This document shows positions 50,228 through 61,430 of a DNA stretch of 64,000 nucleotides, in pieces (position 1 is the stretch's first letter; every line of letters begins with the position of its first letter). The notes beneath the pieces were generated by a model. The model searched no databases, had not been told where the DNA came from, and saw only the letters and a program-made list of their open reading frames with translations. Source of the DNA: Agromyces ramosus (lineage in GTDB: Bacteria; Actinomycetota; Actinomycetes; Actinomycetales; Microbacteriaceae); assembly GCF_004216665.1 (NCBI RefSeq), contig NZ_SGWY01000001.1:248001-312000 (forward strand), given 5' to 3'. Made by a program: the position numbers and the translations under genes.

Positions 50228-50292
50228 TCCGACCCTCACCCGGCGCCACCCCCGGTCGCGGGAGTCGCGGGCCACCAGGCCGGGCGGAGCGA

Positions 50293-51141
50293 TCATCGCG
50301 CGAGCAGGGCGCCGATCACCGCGGGCACGGCCACGGCGATGTCGAGGGCCGTCACCGGTCCCCCGCCGACCTCGGCGCTCGCGCGCCGAGCCGCCTCGCC
50401 GTGCACCCATGACGCGGTGGCGGCGAGGGCGGTCAGCGCCTCGGCATCCGCTGCGAGCTGCACATGGTGCGTCGCCACGAGCGCGCCGAGGATGCCGCCG
50501 AGCACGTCGCCGCTGCCGGCGGTCGCCAGCCAGTGGGTGGGCGCCGTGACGGTGTAGCGGTCTCCGTCGGGGTCGCAGACGTACGTGACCGCGCCCTTCA
50601 GGAGCACCGCGACGCCGAGTTCGGCCGCGGCCCGCTCGGCCCATTCGCCGGGCGCGGCGCGGACCTCGTCGACGGTCGTGGGCATCTCCCGAGCGGTGAG
50701 GAGCGCGGCGAGCTCCCCCGCATGCGGCGTGATGACGGTGGGCGCGGTGTGCGTGCCGACCAGGTCGAGCGCGCCGGCGTCGAGCACGACCGGCACCTGG
50801 GCGGCGAGCGCGTGCCCGAGGTCGCCGAGCAGCACGAAGGAGCGGCGCGACTGGTCGATGCCCGACCCGACGAGCCACGCCTGCACCCGCCCGGCGACGC
50901 CGACGGTCTCGGGGCGACGCGCCAGCACGGCCTGCCGGACGGAGCGCGGCCCGATGTACCGCACCATGCCGATGCCCGTCCGATGCGCCGCCTCAACCCC
51001 CAGCACCGCGGCCCCCGGGAACTCCTGCGAACCGGTGACGACCCCGAGCACGCCGCGCGAGTACTTGTCGTCGCCCGACGCGGGAGCGGCGACCCAACCG
51101 GCCGCGTCGTCGGCGGTCCACTCCTGCCACACGGTCGTCAT
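50293..51141 (-). CDS. nnrD: ADP-dependent NAD(P)H-hydrate dehydratase
   Basis: This 282-residue enzyme repairs hydrated NAD(P)H. The ribokinase-like fold has the KYSRGVLGVVTGS motif, TPHAGELAALL and the nucleotide loop WLATAGSGDVLGGILGAL (parts). The epimerase domain (NnrE) that is fused in some bacteria is absent. The ATG at 51141 is preferred over upstream codons because a TATCGT box ends six bases before it. That box overlaps the -10 of the divergent HAD gene by two bases. Confidence 0.9.
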   Translation of the reverse strand: MTTVWQEWTADDAAGWVAAPASGDDKYSRGVLGVVTGSQEFPGAAVLGVEAAHRTGIGMVRYIGPRSVRQAVLARRPETVGVAGRVQAWLVGSGIDQSRRSFVLLGDLGHALAAQVPVVLDAGALDLVGTHTAPTVITPHAGELAALLTAREMPTTVDEVRAAPGEWAERAAAELGVAVLLKGAVTYVCDPDGDRYTVTAPTHWLATAGSGDVLGGILGALVATHHVQLAADAEALTALAATASWVHGEAARRASAEVGGGPVTALDIAVAVPAVIGALLAR

Positions 51142-51147
51142 GCTCCA

Positions 51148-51157
51148 ACGATAGGTT
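51148..51157. promoter_or_regulatory. Overlapping divergent -10 boxes (nnrD and HAD gene)
   Basis: Minus strand TATCGT (51148-51153) ends six bases before the nnrD ATG. Plus strand TAGGTT (51152-51157) ends seven bases before the HAD ATG. The two hexamers share bases 51152-51153, so only one polymerase can bind at a time. Confidence 0.6.
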
Positions 51158-51164
51158 GGGGTGG

Positions 51165-51800
51165 ATGCCTTCGACAGCCCCCGCACCGATCAGCCTCGCC
51201 CCGCGCGTCGTCGTGTTCGACTACGGCGAGGTGATCTCCCGTGAGCCGACGGACGCCGACCGGGCACGACTCGTCGCCCGCGCCGGCGCGGCGGCGGAAC
51301 CGTTCTGGGCCGCCTACTGGGCCCACCGCGAGCCGCTCGACCAGGGCACGGCATCGATCGCCGAGTACTGGGCGGCCGTCGCGCGCGACCTCGGCGTCGA
51401 GTGGAACGCGGTCGACGTGCACGAGCTGTGGGCGATCGACCACCGCGGCTGGCTCAGCCTCGACCCCGACACCCTGCGCGTGCTGCACGCGCTCGCCGAG
51501 GGCGGCACCCGCCTCGCCCTCCTGTCCAACGCCGGCGCCGACTTCTCGGGGTGGCTCCGATCCGGCTCCTTCGCGCCGCTGTTCGAGCGCGTGTTCGTCA
51601 GCGGCGAGCTCGGGCTGGTCAAGCCGAACGCGGCGATCTACGAGCACGTGATCGACGAGCTGGGCATCACGCCGTCGGAGCTGCTGTTCGTCGACAACAA
51701 GTCGGAGAACGTCGAGGGTGCGCGGGCGGTGGGCGGCGACGGTCACGTGTTCACGGATGCCGCGGCGCTCGAGGCCTGGCTCCGGAGCCTCGCCGCATGA
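51165..51800 (+). CDS. HAD-superfamily hydrolase, YihX-like
   Basis: This 211-residue protein has the HAD motifs: VVVFDYGEV (nucleophile Asp19, where the second acidic residue is Gly), LLSNAG (motif II), the VKPNAAIYEHV lysine (III), and LFVDNKSENVEGA (IV). The D-Y-G form is seen in the YihX group, known to hydrolyse glucose-1-phosphate. Substrate here is unknown. The stop overlaps the OYE gene start (ATGA), so the two are coupled. Confidence 0.87.
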   Translation: MPSTAPAPISLAPRVVVFDYGEVISREPTDADRARLVARAGAAAEPFWAAYWAHREPLDQGTASIAEYWAAVARDLGVEWNAVDVHELWAIDHRGWLSLDPDTLRVLHALAEGGTRLALLSNAGADFSGWLRSGSFAPLFERVFVSGELGLVKPNAAIYEHVIDELGITPSELLFVDNKSENVEGARAVGGDGHVFTDAAALEAWLRSLAA

Positions 51801-52930
51801 ACGAGAGCACGGCCCGGCCCGACGCCTCGCCGGAGTCGCCGGCGCTCTTCCGACCGATCACGATCCGCGGCCTCACCATCCGTAATCGCGTCTGGGTCCC
51901 GCCGCTCTGCCAGTACTCGGTGACGGCGCGCGACGGCGTGCCGCACGACTGGCACCTCGTGCACCTCGGCGCGATGGCGGCCGGCGGCGCAGGTCTCGTG
52001 GTCGCGGAGGCGACCGCGGTCGGCCCCGAGGGCCGCATCTCCGACTACGACACCGGGCTCTGGAACGACGAGCAGGCCGAGGCCTGGAGCCGGATCACCC
52101 GGTTCATCCGGTCGCAGGGGGCCGCATCGGGCATCCAGCTCGCGCATGCCGGGCGCAAGGCGTCGGTCTGGCCCGAGACGATCCGTCGCTCGGGCTCGCA
52201 GCCGCTCGACGAGGGCGGTTGGACGACCGTCGCGCCGTCGGCGGTGGCGTTCGACGGCCTGCGTGAGCCGGTCGCGCTCGACGAGGCGGGCGTGCTCGGC
52301 GTGATCGAGGAGTTCCGGCTCGCGGCCCGACGCGCCGTCGACGCGGGCTTCGACGTCGTCGAGCTCCACGCCGCGCACGGGTACCTCGTGCACCAGTTCC
52401 TGTCACCGCTCTCGAACCGTCGCGACGACCGGTGGGGTGGTCCGCTCGAGAACCGGGCCCGGCTGCTGCTCGAGCTGGTGCGCGTGGTGCGCGCCCAGAT
52501 CGGCGAGCGGATGCCGCTCTTCGTGCGCTTCTCGGCGACCGACTGGGCCGAGGGCGGCTGGGACGAGGAGCAGACGGCGATCGTCGCGCGCTGGGCGCAG
52601 GACGCTGGAGCCGACTTCTTCGACGTGTCCACCGGCGGGCTCGTCGCGCACGTGCGCATCCCGGTCGGTCCCGGCTACCAGGCCCATCTCGCCGAGTACG
52701 TGGGCGACCGGGCCGACGTGCGCGTCTCGGCGGTCGGCCGTATCACGATGCCCGAGCAGGCCGAGCGGCTCGTCGCGGCCGGCGAGGTCGACGCCGTGAT
52801 GTTCGGCAAGGCGATGATGCGCGATCCGCACTTCGCGCTGCGGGCCGCCCACGAGCTCGGCGCCGACACGTCGATGTGGCCGCTGCAGTACCTCCGGGCA
52901 CGGCCGGAGGTCAACGACGGCGAGTGGTGA
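51797..52930 (+). CDS. NADH:flavin oxidoreductase, old yellow enzyme (YqjM-like)
   Basis: This 377-residue TIM-barrel flavoenzyme starts with FRPITIRGLTIRNRVWVPPLCQYS (parts), carries HAGRKAS, the active-site HAAHGYLVHQFLSPLSN (parts) and FGKAMMRDP near the end. Old yellow enzymes reduce activated alkenes with NADPH via FMN. CQYS is the thermophilic-like class signature. It is coupled to the HAD gene and ends seven bases from the convergent VOC gene. Confidence 0.92.
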   Translation: MNESTARPDASPESPALFRPITIRGLTIRNRVWVPPLCQYSVTARDGVPHDWHLVHLGAMAAGGAGLVVAEATAVGPEGRISDYDTGLWNDEQAEAWSRITRFIRSQGAASGIQLAHAGRKASVWPETIRRSGSQPLDEGGWTTVAPSAVAFDGLREPVALDEAGVLGVIEEFRLAARRAVDAGFDVVELHAAHGYLVHQFLSPLSNRRDDRWGGPLENRARLLLELVRVVRAQIGERMPLFVRFSATDWAEGGWDEEQTAIVARWAQDAGADFFDVSTGGLVAHVRIPVGPGYQAHLAEYVGDRADVRVSAVGRITMPEQAERLVAAGEVDAVMFGKAMMRDPHFALRAAHELGADTSMWPLQYLRARPEVNDGEW

Positions 52931-52937
52931 GCGAGGG

Positions 52938-53372
52938 TCAGCCCATTCCCGCCGCCGAGGAGCGCATCCTCCTCGCCAGGTCCATCATCTGCGGAGAGTA
53001 CTGGCCGATCGCGAAGATGTTGCCCTCGCTGTCGCTGAACCACGCGCTGCGCCCGTCGTCCATCTCTGCGACGCCGTCGACCGTCTTCAGACCGGGCATG
53101 TCGTAGTCGTGGAACATGACCCCGTGCGTGCGCAGTTCGGTCATGTCGCGGTCGAGGTCGTCGGTCATGAGGCCGAAGGCGGTGTTCTTCGCCGTACCGG
53201 CGAAATCGGTGCGGTAGACGAGCACGGGCATCCCGCCGACGTCGTAATACAGGGCTTCGCCCTCGGCGTCCTCGTACATCGGATCACGGCCGAGCACGTC
53301 ATGCCACCACTGCTTGGCGCGTGCGAGGTCGGACGCCGGGAGTACGGCTGTGGCCATGAGCTTCTCGAACAT
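52938..53372 (-). CDS. VOC (glyoxalase/bleomycin-resistance) superfamily protein
   Basis: This 144-residue protein has the VOC beta-alpha-beta-beta-beta layout, with SDLARAKQWWHDVLGRDPMYE near the start, YYDVGGMPVLVYRT and a C-terminal WFSDSEGNIFAIGQYS (parts). Several acidic residues and histidines may bind metal. Function is unknown; it could be a lyase or an antibiotic-binding protein. A TAGACT -10 (53403-53408) lies in the loop of an inverted repeat. The leader has GAGGAA before the ATG. Confidence 0.85.
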   Translation of the reverse strand: MFEKLMATAVLPASDLARAKQWWHDVLGRDPMYEDAEGEALYYDVGGMPVLVYRTDFAGTAKNTAFGLMTDDLDRDMTELRTHGVMFHDYDMPGLKTVDGVAEMDDGRSAWFSDSEGNIFAIGQYSPQMMDLARRMRSSAAGMG

Positions 53373-53387
53373 GATGATTCCTCGAAT

Positions 53388-53421
53388 CCTCGGGTCGGCG
53401 TCAGTCTACGCCGACCCGAGG
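53388..53421. terminator. 14-base hairpin with VOC -10 box in its loop
   Basis: CCTCGGGTCGGCGT (53388-53401) pairs perfectly with 53408-53421 around a six-base loop. It can end the CNNM transcript that stops at 53452. The minus-strand TAGACT (53403-53408) in and beside the loop is the likely -10 of the VOC gene, so the element may instead be an operator. Confidence 0.5.
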
Positions 53422-53451
53422 GGTGCCGGTCAGCTCGTTCGAGGGTGCCGT

Positions 53452-54489
53452 TCAGCCGCGTCGGGTGGCGTCCTGCACCTCGCCCACGAGCTCCTCGATG
53501 ATGTCCTCGAGGAAGATCACGCCGGTGGTCGTGCCGTCCTCGTCGAACGCCCGCGCGACGTGGGTGCCGAGGCGCCGCATCGTGGCGAGCGCGTCCTCCA
53601 GGTCGGTGCCGTCGTAGATCGAGACGAGCCGGCGGATGCGCTTCGCGGGCAGCGGATCGTCGAACTCGTCGTCGTCGAGGTCGATGACGTCCTTCAGGTG
53701 CACGTAGCCGTCGGGCTCGCCGCTCGCACCGAGGATGACGTAGCGCGAGAAGCCGTGGCGCGCCACCGCCCGCTCCACGTCGCCGGGTGTCGCCGTCGGC
53801 GGCAGGCTCACGAGGCCCGACATCTGCACCGCGACATCCTTCACCTGCTTCGTCGTGAACTCGAACGCGGCCGTCAGGGTGCCGCTCGCGTCGTCGAGCA
53901 CGCCCTCGCGACGGGACTGGTCGACGATGGTCTGCACCTCCTCGAGCGTGAACGTGGAGGTGGCCTCGCTCTTCGGCTCCACGCCGAACAGTCGCAGCAC
54001 GCCGTTGGCGGTGGCGTTCAGCGCGACGATGATCGGGCGGAACAGGCGCGCCAGGAAGACGAGCGGCGGCGCGAGGAGGAGCACCGCACGGTCGGGGACC
54101 GAGAACGACAGGTTCTTCGGCACCATCTCGCCGAACACCACGTGCAGGTACGAGACCAGCACGAGGGTGATGATGAACGCGATCGTCGAGACGACGCCCT
54201 CGGGCCAGCCCGTGAGGTGCAACGGCACCTCGAGCAGGTGGTGGATCGCCGGCTCCGACACGTTCAGGATGAGCAGCGAGCAGATCGTGATGCCGAGCTG
54301 GCTCATCGCGAGCATGAGCGTCGCGTGCTCCATGGCCCACAGCGCGGTCTTCGCGCTGCGTCGGCCCTGCTCGGCGAGCGGCTCGATCTGGGATCGTCGC
54401 GCGGAGATGACCGCGAACTCGGCGCCGACGAAGAAGGCGTTCGCGATGAGGAGCACGAACAGCCAGACGATCCCGGCCCAGTCGCTCAT
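53452..54489 (-). CDS. CNNM/HlyC-family membrane protein with CBS domains (short form)
   Basis: This 345-residue protein has a DUF21/CNNM domain of about four helices (WLFVLLIANAFFVGAEFAV, LGITICSLLILNV, and others) and two CBS domains (about 205-335) ending at LEDIIEELVGEVQDATRRG. The usual C-terminal CorC_HlyC domain is missing, in contrast to the upstream paralogue. CNNM proteins transport or regulate Mg2+ and related ions. The ATG at 54489 overlaps the preceding stop (ATGA). The pair probably forms a heteromer. Confidence 0.9.
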   Translation of the reverse strand: MSDWAGIVWLFVLLIANAFFVGAEFAVISARRSQIEPLAEQGRRSAKTALWAMEHATLMLAMSQLGITICSLLILNVSEPAIHHLLEVPLHLTGWPEGVVSTIAFIITLVLVSYLHVVFGEMVPKNLSFSVPDRAVLLLAPPLVFLARLFRPIIVALNATANGVLRLFGVEPKSEATSTFTLEEVQTIVDQSRREGVLDDASGTLTAAFEFTTKQVKDVAVQMSGLVSLPPTATPGDVERAVARHGFSRYVILGASGEPDGYVHLKDVIDLDDDEFDDPLPAKRIRRLVSIYDGTDLEDALATMRRLGTHVARAFDEDGTTTGVIFLEDIIEELVGEVQDATRRG

Positions 54490-55820
54490 CGCTCGCCCCG
54501 CTCGGTCTCGGTCGTCTCGGCCTCGGGCATGGGCGTGGGCACGAATCGCACGCGGTCGATCCGGCGACCGTCGAGGCGCTGCACCTCGAGGGTGCCCTCA
54601 TCGATGAGCACCTCGTCGCCGACGACCGGCAGCCGGCCGAGCTCGGCCATCACGAAGCCGCCCACCGTCTCGTAGTCGCCGTTCTCGGGCACGCGGATGC
54701 CGGTGCGCTCGAGCAGTTCGTCGGGTCGGAGGATCCCCGGGAAGCTGACCACGTCGCCTCGTCGCACGATGCCCGCGCGGGTGCGGTCGTGCTCGTCGGC
54801 GACCTCGCCCACGAGCTCCTCCACGAGGTCCTCGAGGGTCGCCACGCCGGCGGTGCCGCCGTACTCGTCGACGACGATCGCCATCTGGAATCCGCGTCCC
54901 CTGAGCTCGCCGAGGAGCATGTCGAGCTTCATCGTCTCGGGCACGCGCAGCGCCTCCGACTGCAGGGCCGAAGCCGGGACATCCGCTCGCCGCTCGCGCG
55001 GCACGGCCACCGCCTGCTTCACGTGCACGATGCCCACCATGTCGTCGAGGTTCTCGTCGTAGACCGGGAAGCGGGAGTAGCCGGTCTGCCGGGCCAATTC
55101 GAGCACCGCCTCCGACGACTCCTGGCGCTGCACCGCCGCGACCCGCGGGCGCGGGGTCATGACGTCGGATGCGTCGTGGTCGGCGAAGCGCAGCGTGCGC
55201 CCGAGGAGCGTGGCGGTGTCCTGCTCGAGCAGCCCGGCGCTCGCCGAGCGGCGGACGAGCGAGGACAGCTCCTCAGCGGACCGGGCGCCCGAGAGCTCCT
55301 CCTTCGGGTCGATCCCGACGCCGCGCAGCAGCGCGTTGGCGCTACCGTTCAGCAGGGCGACCGCCGGGCGGAACACCCACGTGAACGCGGTCTGGAACGG
55401 CATCACGATGACCGCCGTCTGGCGCGGCAGCGCCAGCGCGAAGTTCTTCGGCACGAGCTCGCCGAGCACCATCGAGAGGAGCGTCGCCACGACGATCGCG
55501 GTGGTGGCGCCGACGGGGCGCACCATGCCCTCGGGGAGGCCGAGCGCGGTGAGCGGTCCGGCGAGGAGCGAGCTGATCGCGGGCTCCATCGTGTAGCCGG
55601 TGAGCAGCGTCGTGAGCGTGATGCCGAGCTGCGCGCTCGACAGGTGCGTCGACGTGATCTTCAGCGCCGAGATCGTGAGGCCGAGCCGCGTCTCGCCGCG
55701 TTCGCGGCGCGCTTCGAGCTCTGCGCGGTCGAGGTTGACGAGCGCGAACTCGCTCGCAACGAACAAGCCCGTGCCGATCGTGAGGAGGAGTCCGATGCCG
55801 AGGAGGATCCACTCAGACAT
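54486..55820 (-). CDS. CNNM/HlyC-family membrane protein with CBS and CorC_HlyC domains
   Basis: This 444-residue paralogue has the same CNNM transmembrane domain (GLLLTIGTGLFVASEFALVNLDRAE, parts; IVVATLLSMVLGELVPKNFA), two CBS domains (about 200-345) and a C-terminal CorC_HlyC domain (from about 355, including DYETVGGFVMAELGRLP). GGGGAGG precedes the ATG at 55820. A TATACT -10 (55900-55905) heads the operon with about 70 bases of leader. Known relatives act in Mg2+ or cobalt efflux. The next gene downstream on this strand is its short paralogue. Confidence 0.92.
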   Translation of the reverse strand: MSEWILLGIGLLLTIGTGLFVASEFALVNLDRAELEARRERGETRLGLTISALKITSTHLSSAQLGITLTTLLTGYTMEPAISSLLAGPLTALGLPEGMVRPVGATTAIVVATLLSMVLGELVPKNFALALPRQTAVIVMPFQTAFTWVFRPAVALLNGSANALLRGVGIDPKEELSGARSAEELSSLVRRSASAGLLEQDTATLLGRTLRFADHDASDVMTPRPRVAAVQRQESSEAVLELARQTGYSRFPVYDENLDDMVGIVHVKQAVAVPRERRADVPASALQSEALRVPETMKLDMLLGELRGRGFQMAIVVDEYGGTAGVATLEDLVEELVGEVADEHDRTRAGIVRRGDVVSFPGILRPDELLERTGIRVPENGDYETVGGFVMAELGRLPVVGDEVLIDEGTLEVQRLDGRRIDRVRFVPTPMPEAETTETERGER

Positions 55821-55899
55821 CCGCACCTCCCCGGTCGGTCACGGGCGAGGGTCTATGGCCGGGCGTATTGGCAGAGGGGGGATCGTCCATCGTCTCGTC

Positions 55900-55905
55900 A
55901 GTATA
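55900..55905 (-). promoter_or_regulatory. -10 box of the CNNM operon
   Basis: TATACT on the minus strand, one of the closest matches to the sigma-A -10 consensus in this window, lies about 80 bases before the first CNNM gene. Confidence 0.5.
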
Positions 55906-55973
55906 TCGGCGGCATGGGCGCGCCTCCTGAGCCGTCACGGGCTCGACGCACGCCGCTCCAGGTCGGTCCGGCC

Positions 55974-57413
55974 CTACCAGCTGACCGGCAGCGCCTTGCC
56001 CTCCTCGTAGCCCGCGGCCGACTGGATGCCCACGAGCGCGCGCTCCCGGAACTCCTCGATCGAGCGGGCTCCGGCGTAGGTGAACGAGCTGCGCACGCCC
56101 GACGTGATCATGTCGAGCAGGTCCTCGAGCGACGGGCGCAGCGGGTCGAGGTAGATCGAGGACGACGAGATGCCCTCGGCGAAGAGCTCCTTGCGGGCCA
56201 GCTCGTACGGCGAGAGCCGGTCGAAGCGCTCGCGCACCGCCTTCGTCGACGCCATGCCCCAGCTCTCCTTGAAGAGGCGGCCGGATGCGTCGCGCTTCAG
56301 CGTGCCCGGCGCCTCGATCGTGCCGGCGAACCACGAGCCGATCATGACGGATGCCGCGCCCGCGGCCAGCGCGAGCGCCACGTCGCGGGGGTACCGCACG
56401 CCGCCGTCGGCCCAGACCTTCGCGCCGAGCTCGCGCGCCGCGTCGGCGGTCTCGAGCACGGCGGAGAACTGCGGACGGCCGACCGCCGTCATCATGCGCG
56501 TGGTGCACATGGCACCCGGTCCGACGCCCACCTTCAGCACGTCGGCCCCCGCCTCGACGAGGTCGGCCACCGCGTCCGCGGTCACGATGTTGCCCGCGAC
56601 GATCGGTACGCCGAGGTCGAGGTCCCGCACGATGCCGACCGCCCGGATCATGCCCTCCTGGTGTCCGTGGGCCGTGTCGATCACGAGCATGTCGACGCCG
56701 GCGGCCACGAGCGCCTGCGCCCGGGCGGCCACGTCGCCGTTGATGCCGATCGCGGCCGCGACGCGCAGCCGCCCCGCCCCGTCGACGTTGGGCTCGTAGA
56801 TCGTGCCACGGAGGGCGCTTCGTCGGCTCAGCGTTCCCACGACCCGTCCGTGCTCCAGCACGGGTGCGAACTCGAGGCCCGCGTCCACCATGAGGTCGAA
56901 GGCGCGCCGCGGGGAGTCGACGTCGTCGGCCTCGAGGGACGCGAGCCCGCCGTGCACGAGATCGCCGAGTCGGGCGTCCGAGAGCGCGGTCGCGAGGCGC
57001 TCGGCCGCGATGCAGCCGACGTACTCCTTGCGCGCGTCCTGCAGCACGATGCCGTGCCCCGGCACCGGCGGGAGCACCGCGAGCGCATCCGCGACGGTGT
57101 CGTCGGGCGAGAAGCCGTGGGGCGTGTCGAAGCGGGGCGACTGGTCCTTCACCCACCGGATCGCCTCGTCCAGGTCCTGCAGGTGCAGGTCCTGCGGGAG
57201 CACGCCGAGCCCGCCGCGCCTGGCCAGCGTCACCGCCAATCGCGGGCCGGTGATCGAGTTCATGTTCGCCGAGACGATCGGCACGGATGCCCCCGAGCCG
57301 TCATCGGGAGCGAGCGAGACGTCGAGGCGGCTGGTGACCCCAGAGCGGCTCGGAACGAGGAACACGTCGGAGTACGTGAGGTCGTGGCTCGGGGTCGTCC
57401 GGTAGAACTCCAT
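55974..57413 (-). CDS. guaB1: GuaB1-family IMP dehydrogenase-related protein (GMP reductase-like)
   Basis: This 479-residue protein has the IMPDH/GMPR TIM barrel split by a pair of CBS domains (about 95-225). The catalytic Cys is near residue 302 in GVGPGAMCTTRMM, and VIDTAHGHQ, NIVTADAVADLVEAGAD and ADGGVRYPRDVALALA (parts) follow. In mycobacteria GuaB1 has been shown to reduce GMP to IMP rather than oxidise IMP; that role is inferred here. The true GuaB2 is elsewhere in such genomes. TAGCGT seven bases before the ATG gives a leaderless start. Confidence 0.88.
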   Translation of the reverse strand: MEFYRTTPSHDLTYSDVFLVPSRSGVTSRLDVSLAPDDGSGASVPIVSANMNSITGPRLAVTLARRGGLGVLPQDLHLQDLDEAIRWVKDQSPRFDTPHGFSPDDTVADALAVLPPVPGHGIVLQDARKEYVGCIAAERLATALSDARLGDLVHGGLASLEADDVDSPRRAFDLMVDAGLEFAPVLEHGRVVGTLSRRSALRGTIYEPNVDGAGRLRVAAAIGINGDVAARAQALVAAGVDMLVIDTAHGHQEGMIRAVGIVRDLDLGVPIVAGNIVTADAVADLVEAGADVLKVGVGPGAMCTTRMMTAVGRPQFSAVLETADAARELGAKVWADGGVRYPRDVALALAAGAASVMIGSWFAGTIEAPGTLKRDASGRLFKESWGMASTKAVRERFDRLSPYELARKELFAEGISSSSIYLDPLRPSLEDLLDMITSGVRSSFTYAGARSIEEFRERALVGIQSAAGYEEGKALPVSW

Positions 57414-57420
57414 GCGCCCC

Positions 57421-57468
57421 ACGCTACCGCCGCGCAGGGCCACCGGGCCCCCGCGAGGGGTTTAGGCT
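57421..57468. promoter_or_regulatory. Divergent promoters of guaB1 and kgd
   Basis: Minus strand TAGCGT (57421-57426) ends seven bases before the guaB1 ATG. Plus strand TAGGCT (57463-57468) heads a leader of about 85 bases before the kgd GTG at 57559. Confidence 0.5.
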
Positions 57469-57558
57469 TGTGTGGGTGATCGGGCACGGAGCGCGTGCGC
57501 GCACGTGCAGATCGCCGGCAGAGAATCCAGCATCAATGGAGAGAGTGGGCGAGAGGCT

Positions 57559-61368
<3,810 letters not shown>

Positions 61369-61388
61369 CCGCGGGTCTCGAGCACGCG

Positions 61389-61424
61389 GAAGGGGCCGGA
61401 TGCCACGTGGCATCCGGCCCCTTC
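61389..61424. terminator. 36-base perfect palindrome, bidirectional terminator
   Basis: Two 18-base arms (61389-61406 and 61407-61424) form a perfect palindrome with no spacer, between the convergent kgd and MMPL genes. It carries the GGATGCC word in each arm. Confidence 0.85.
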
Positions 61425-61430
61425 GCCGCG

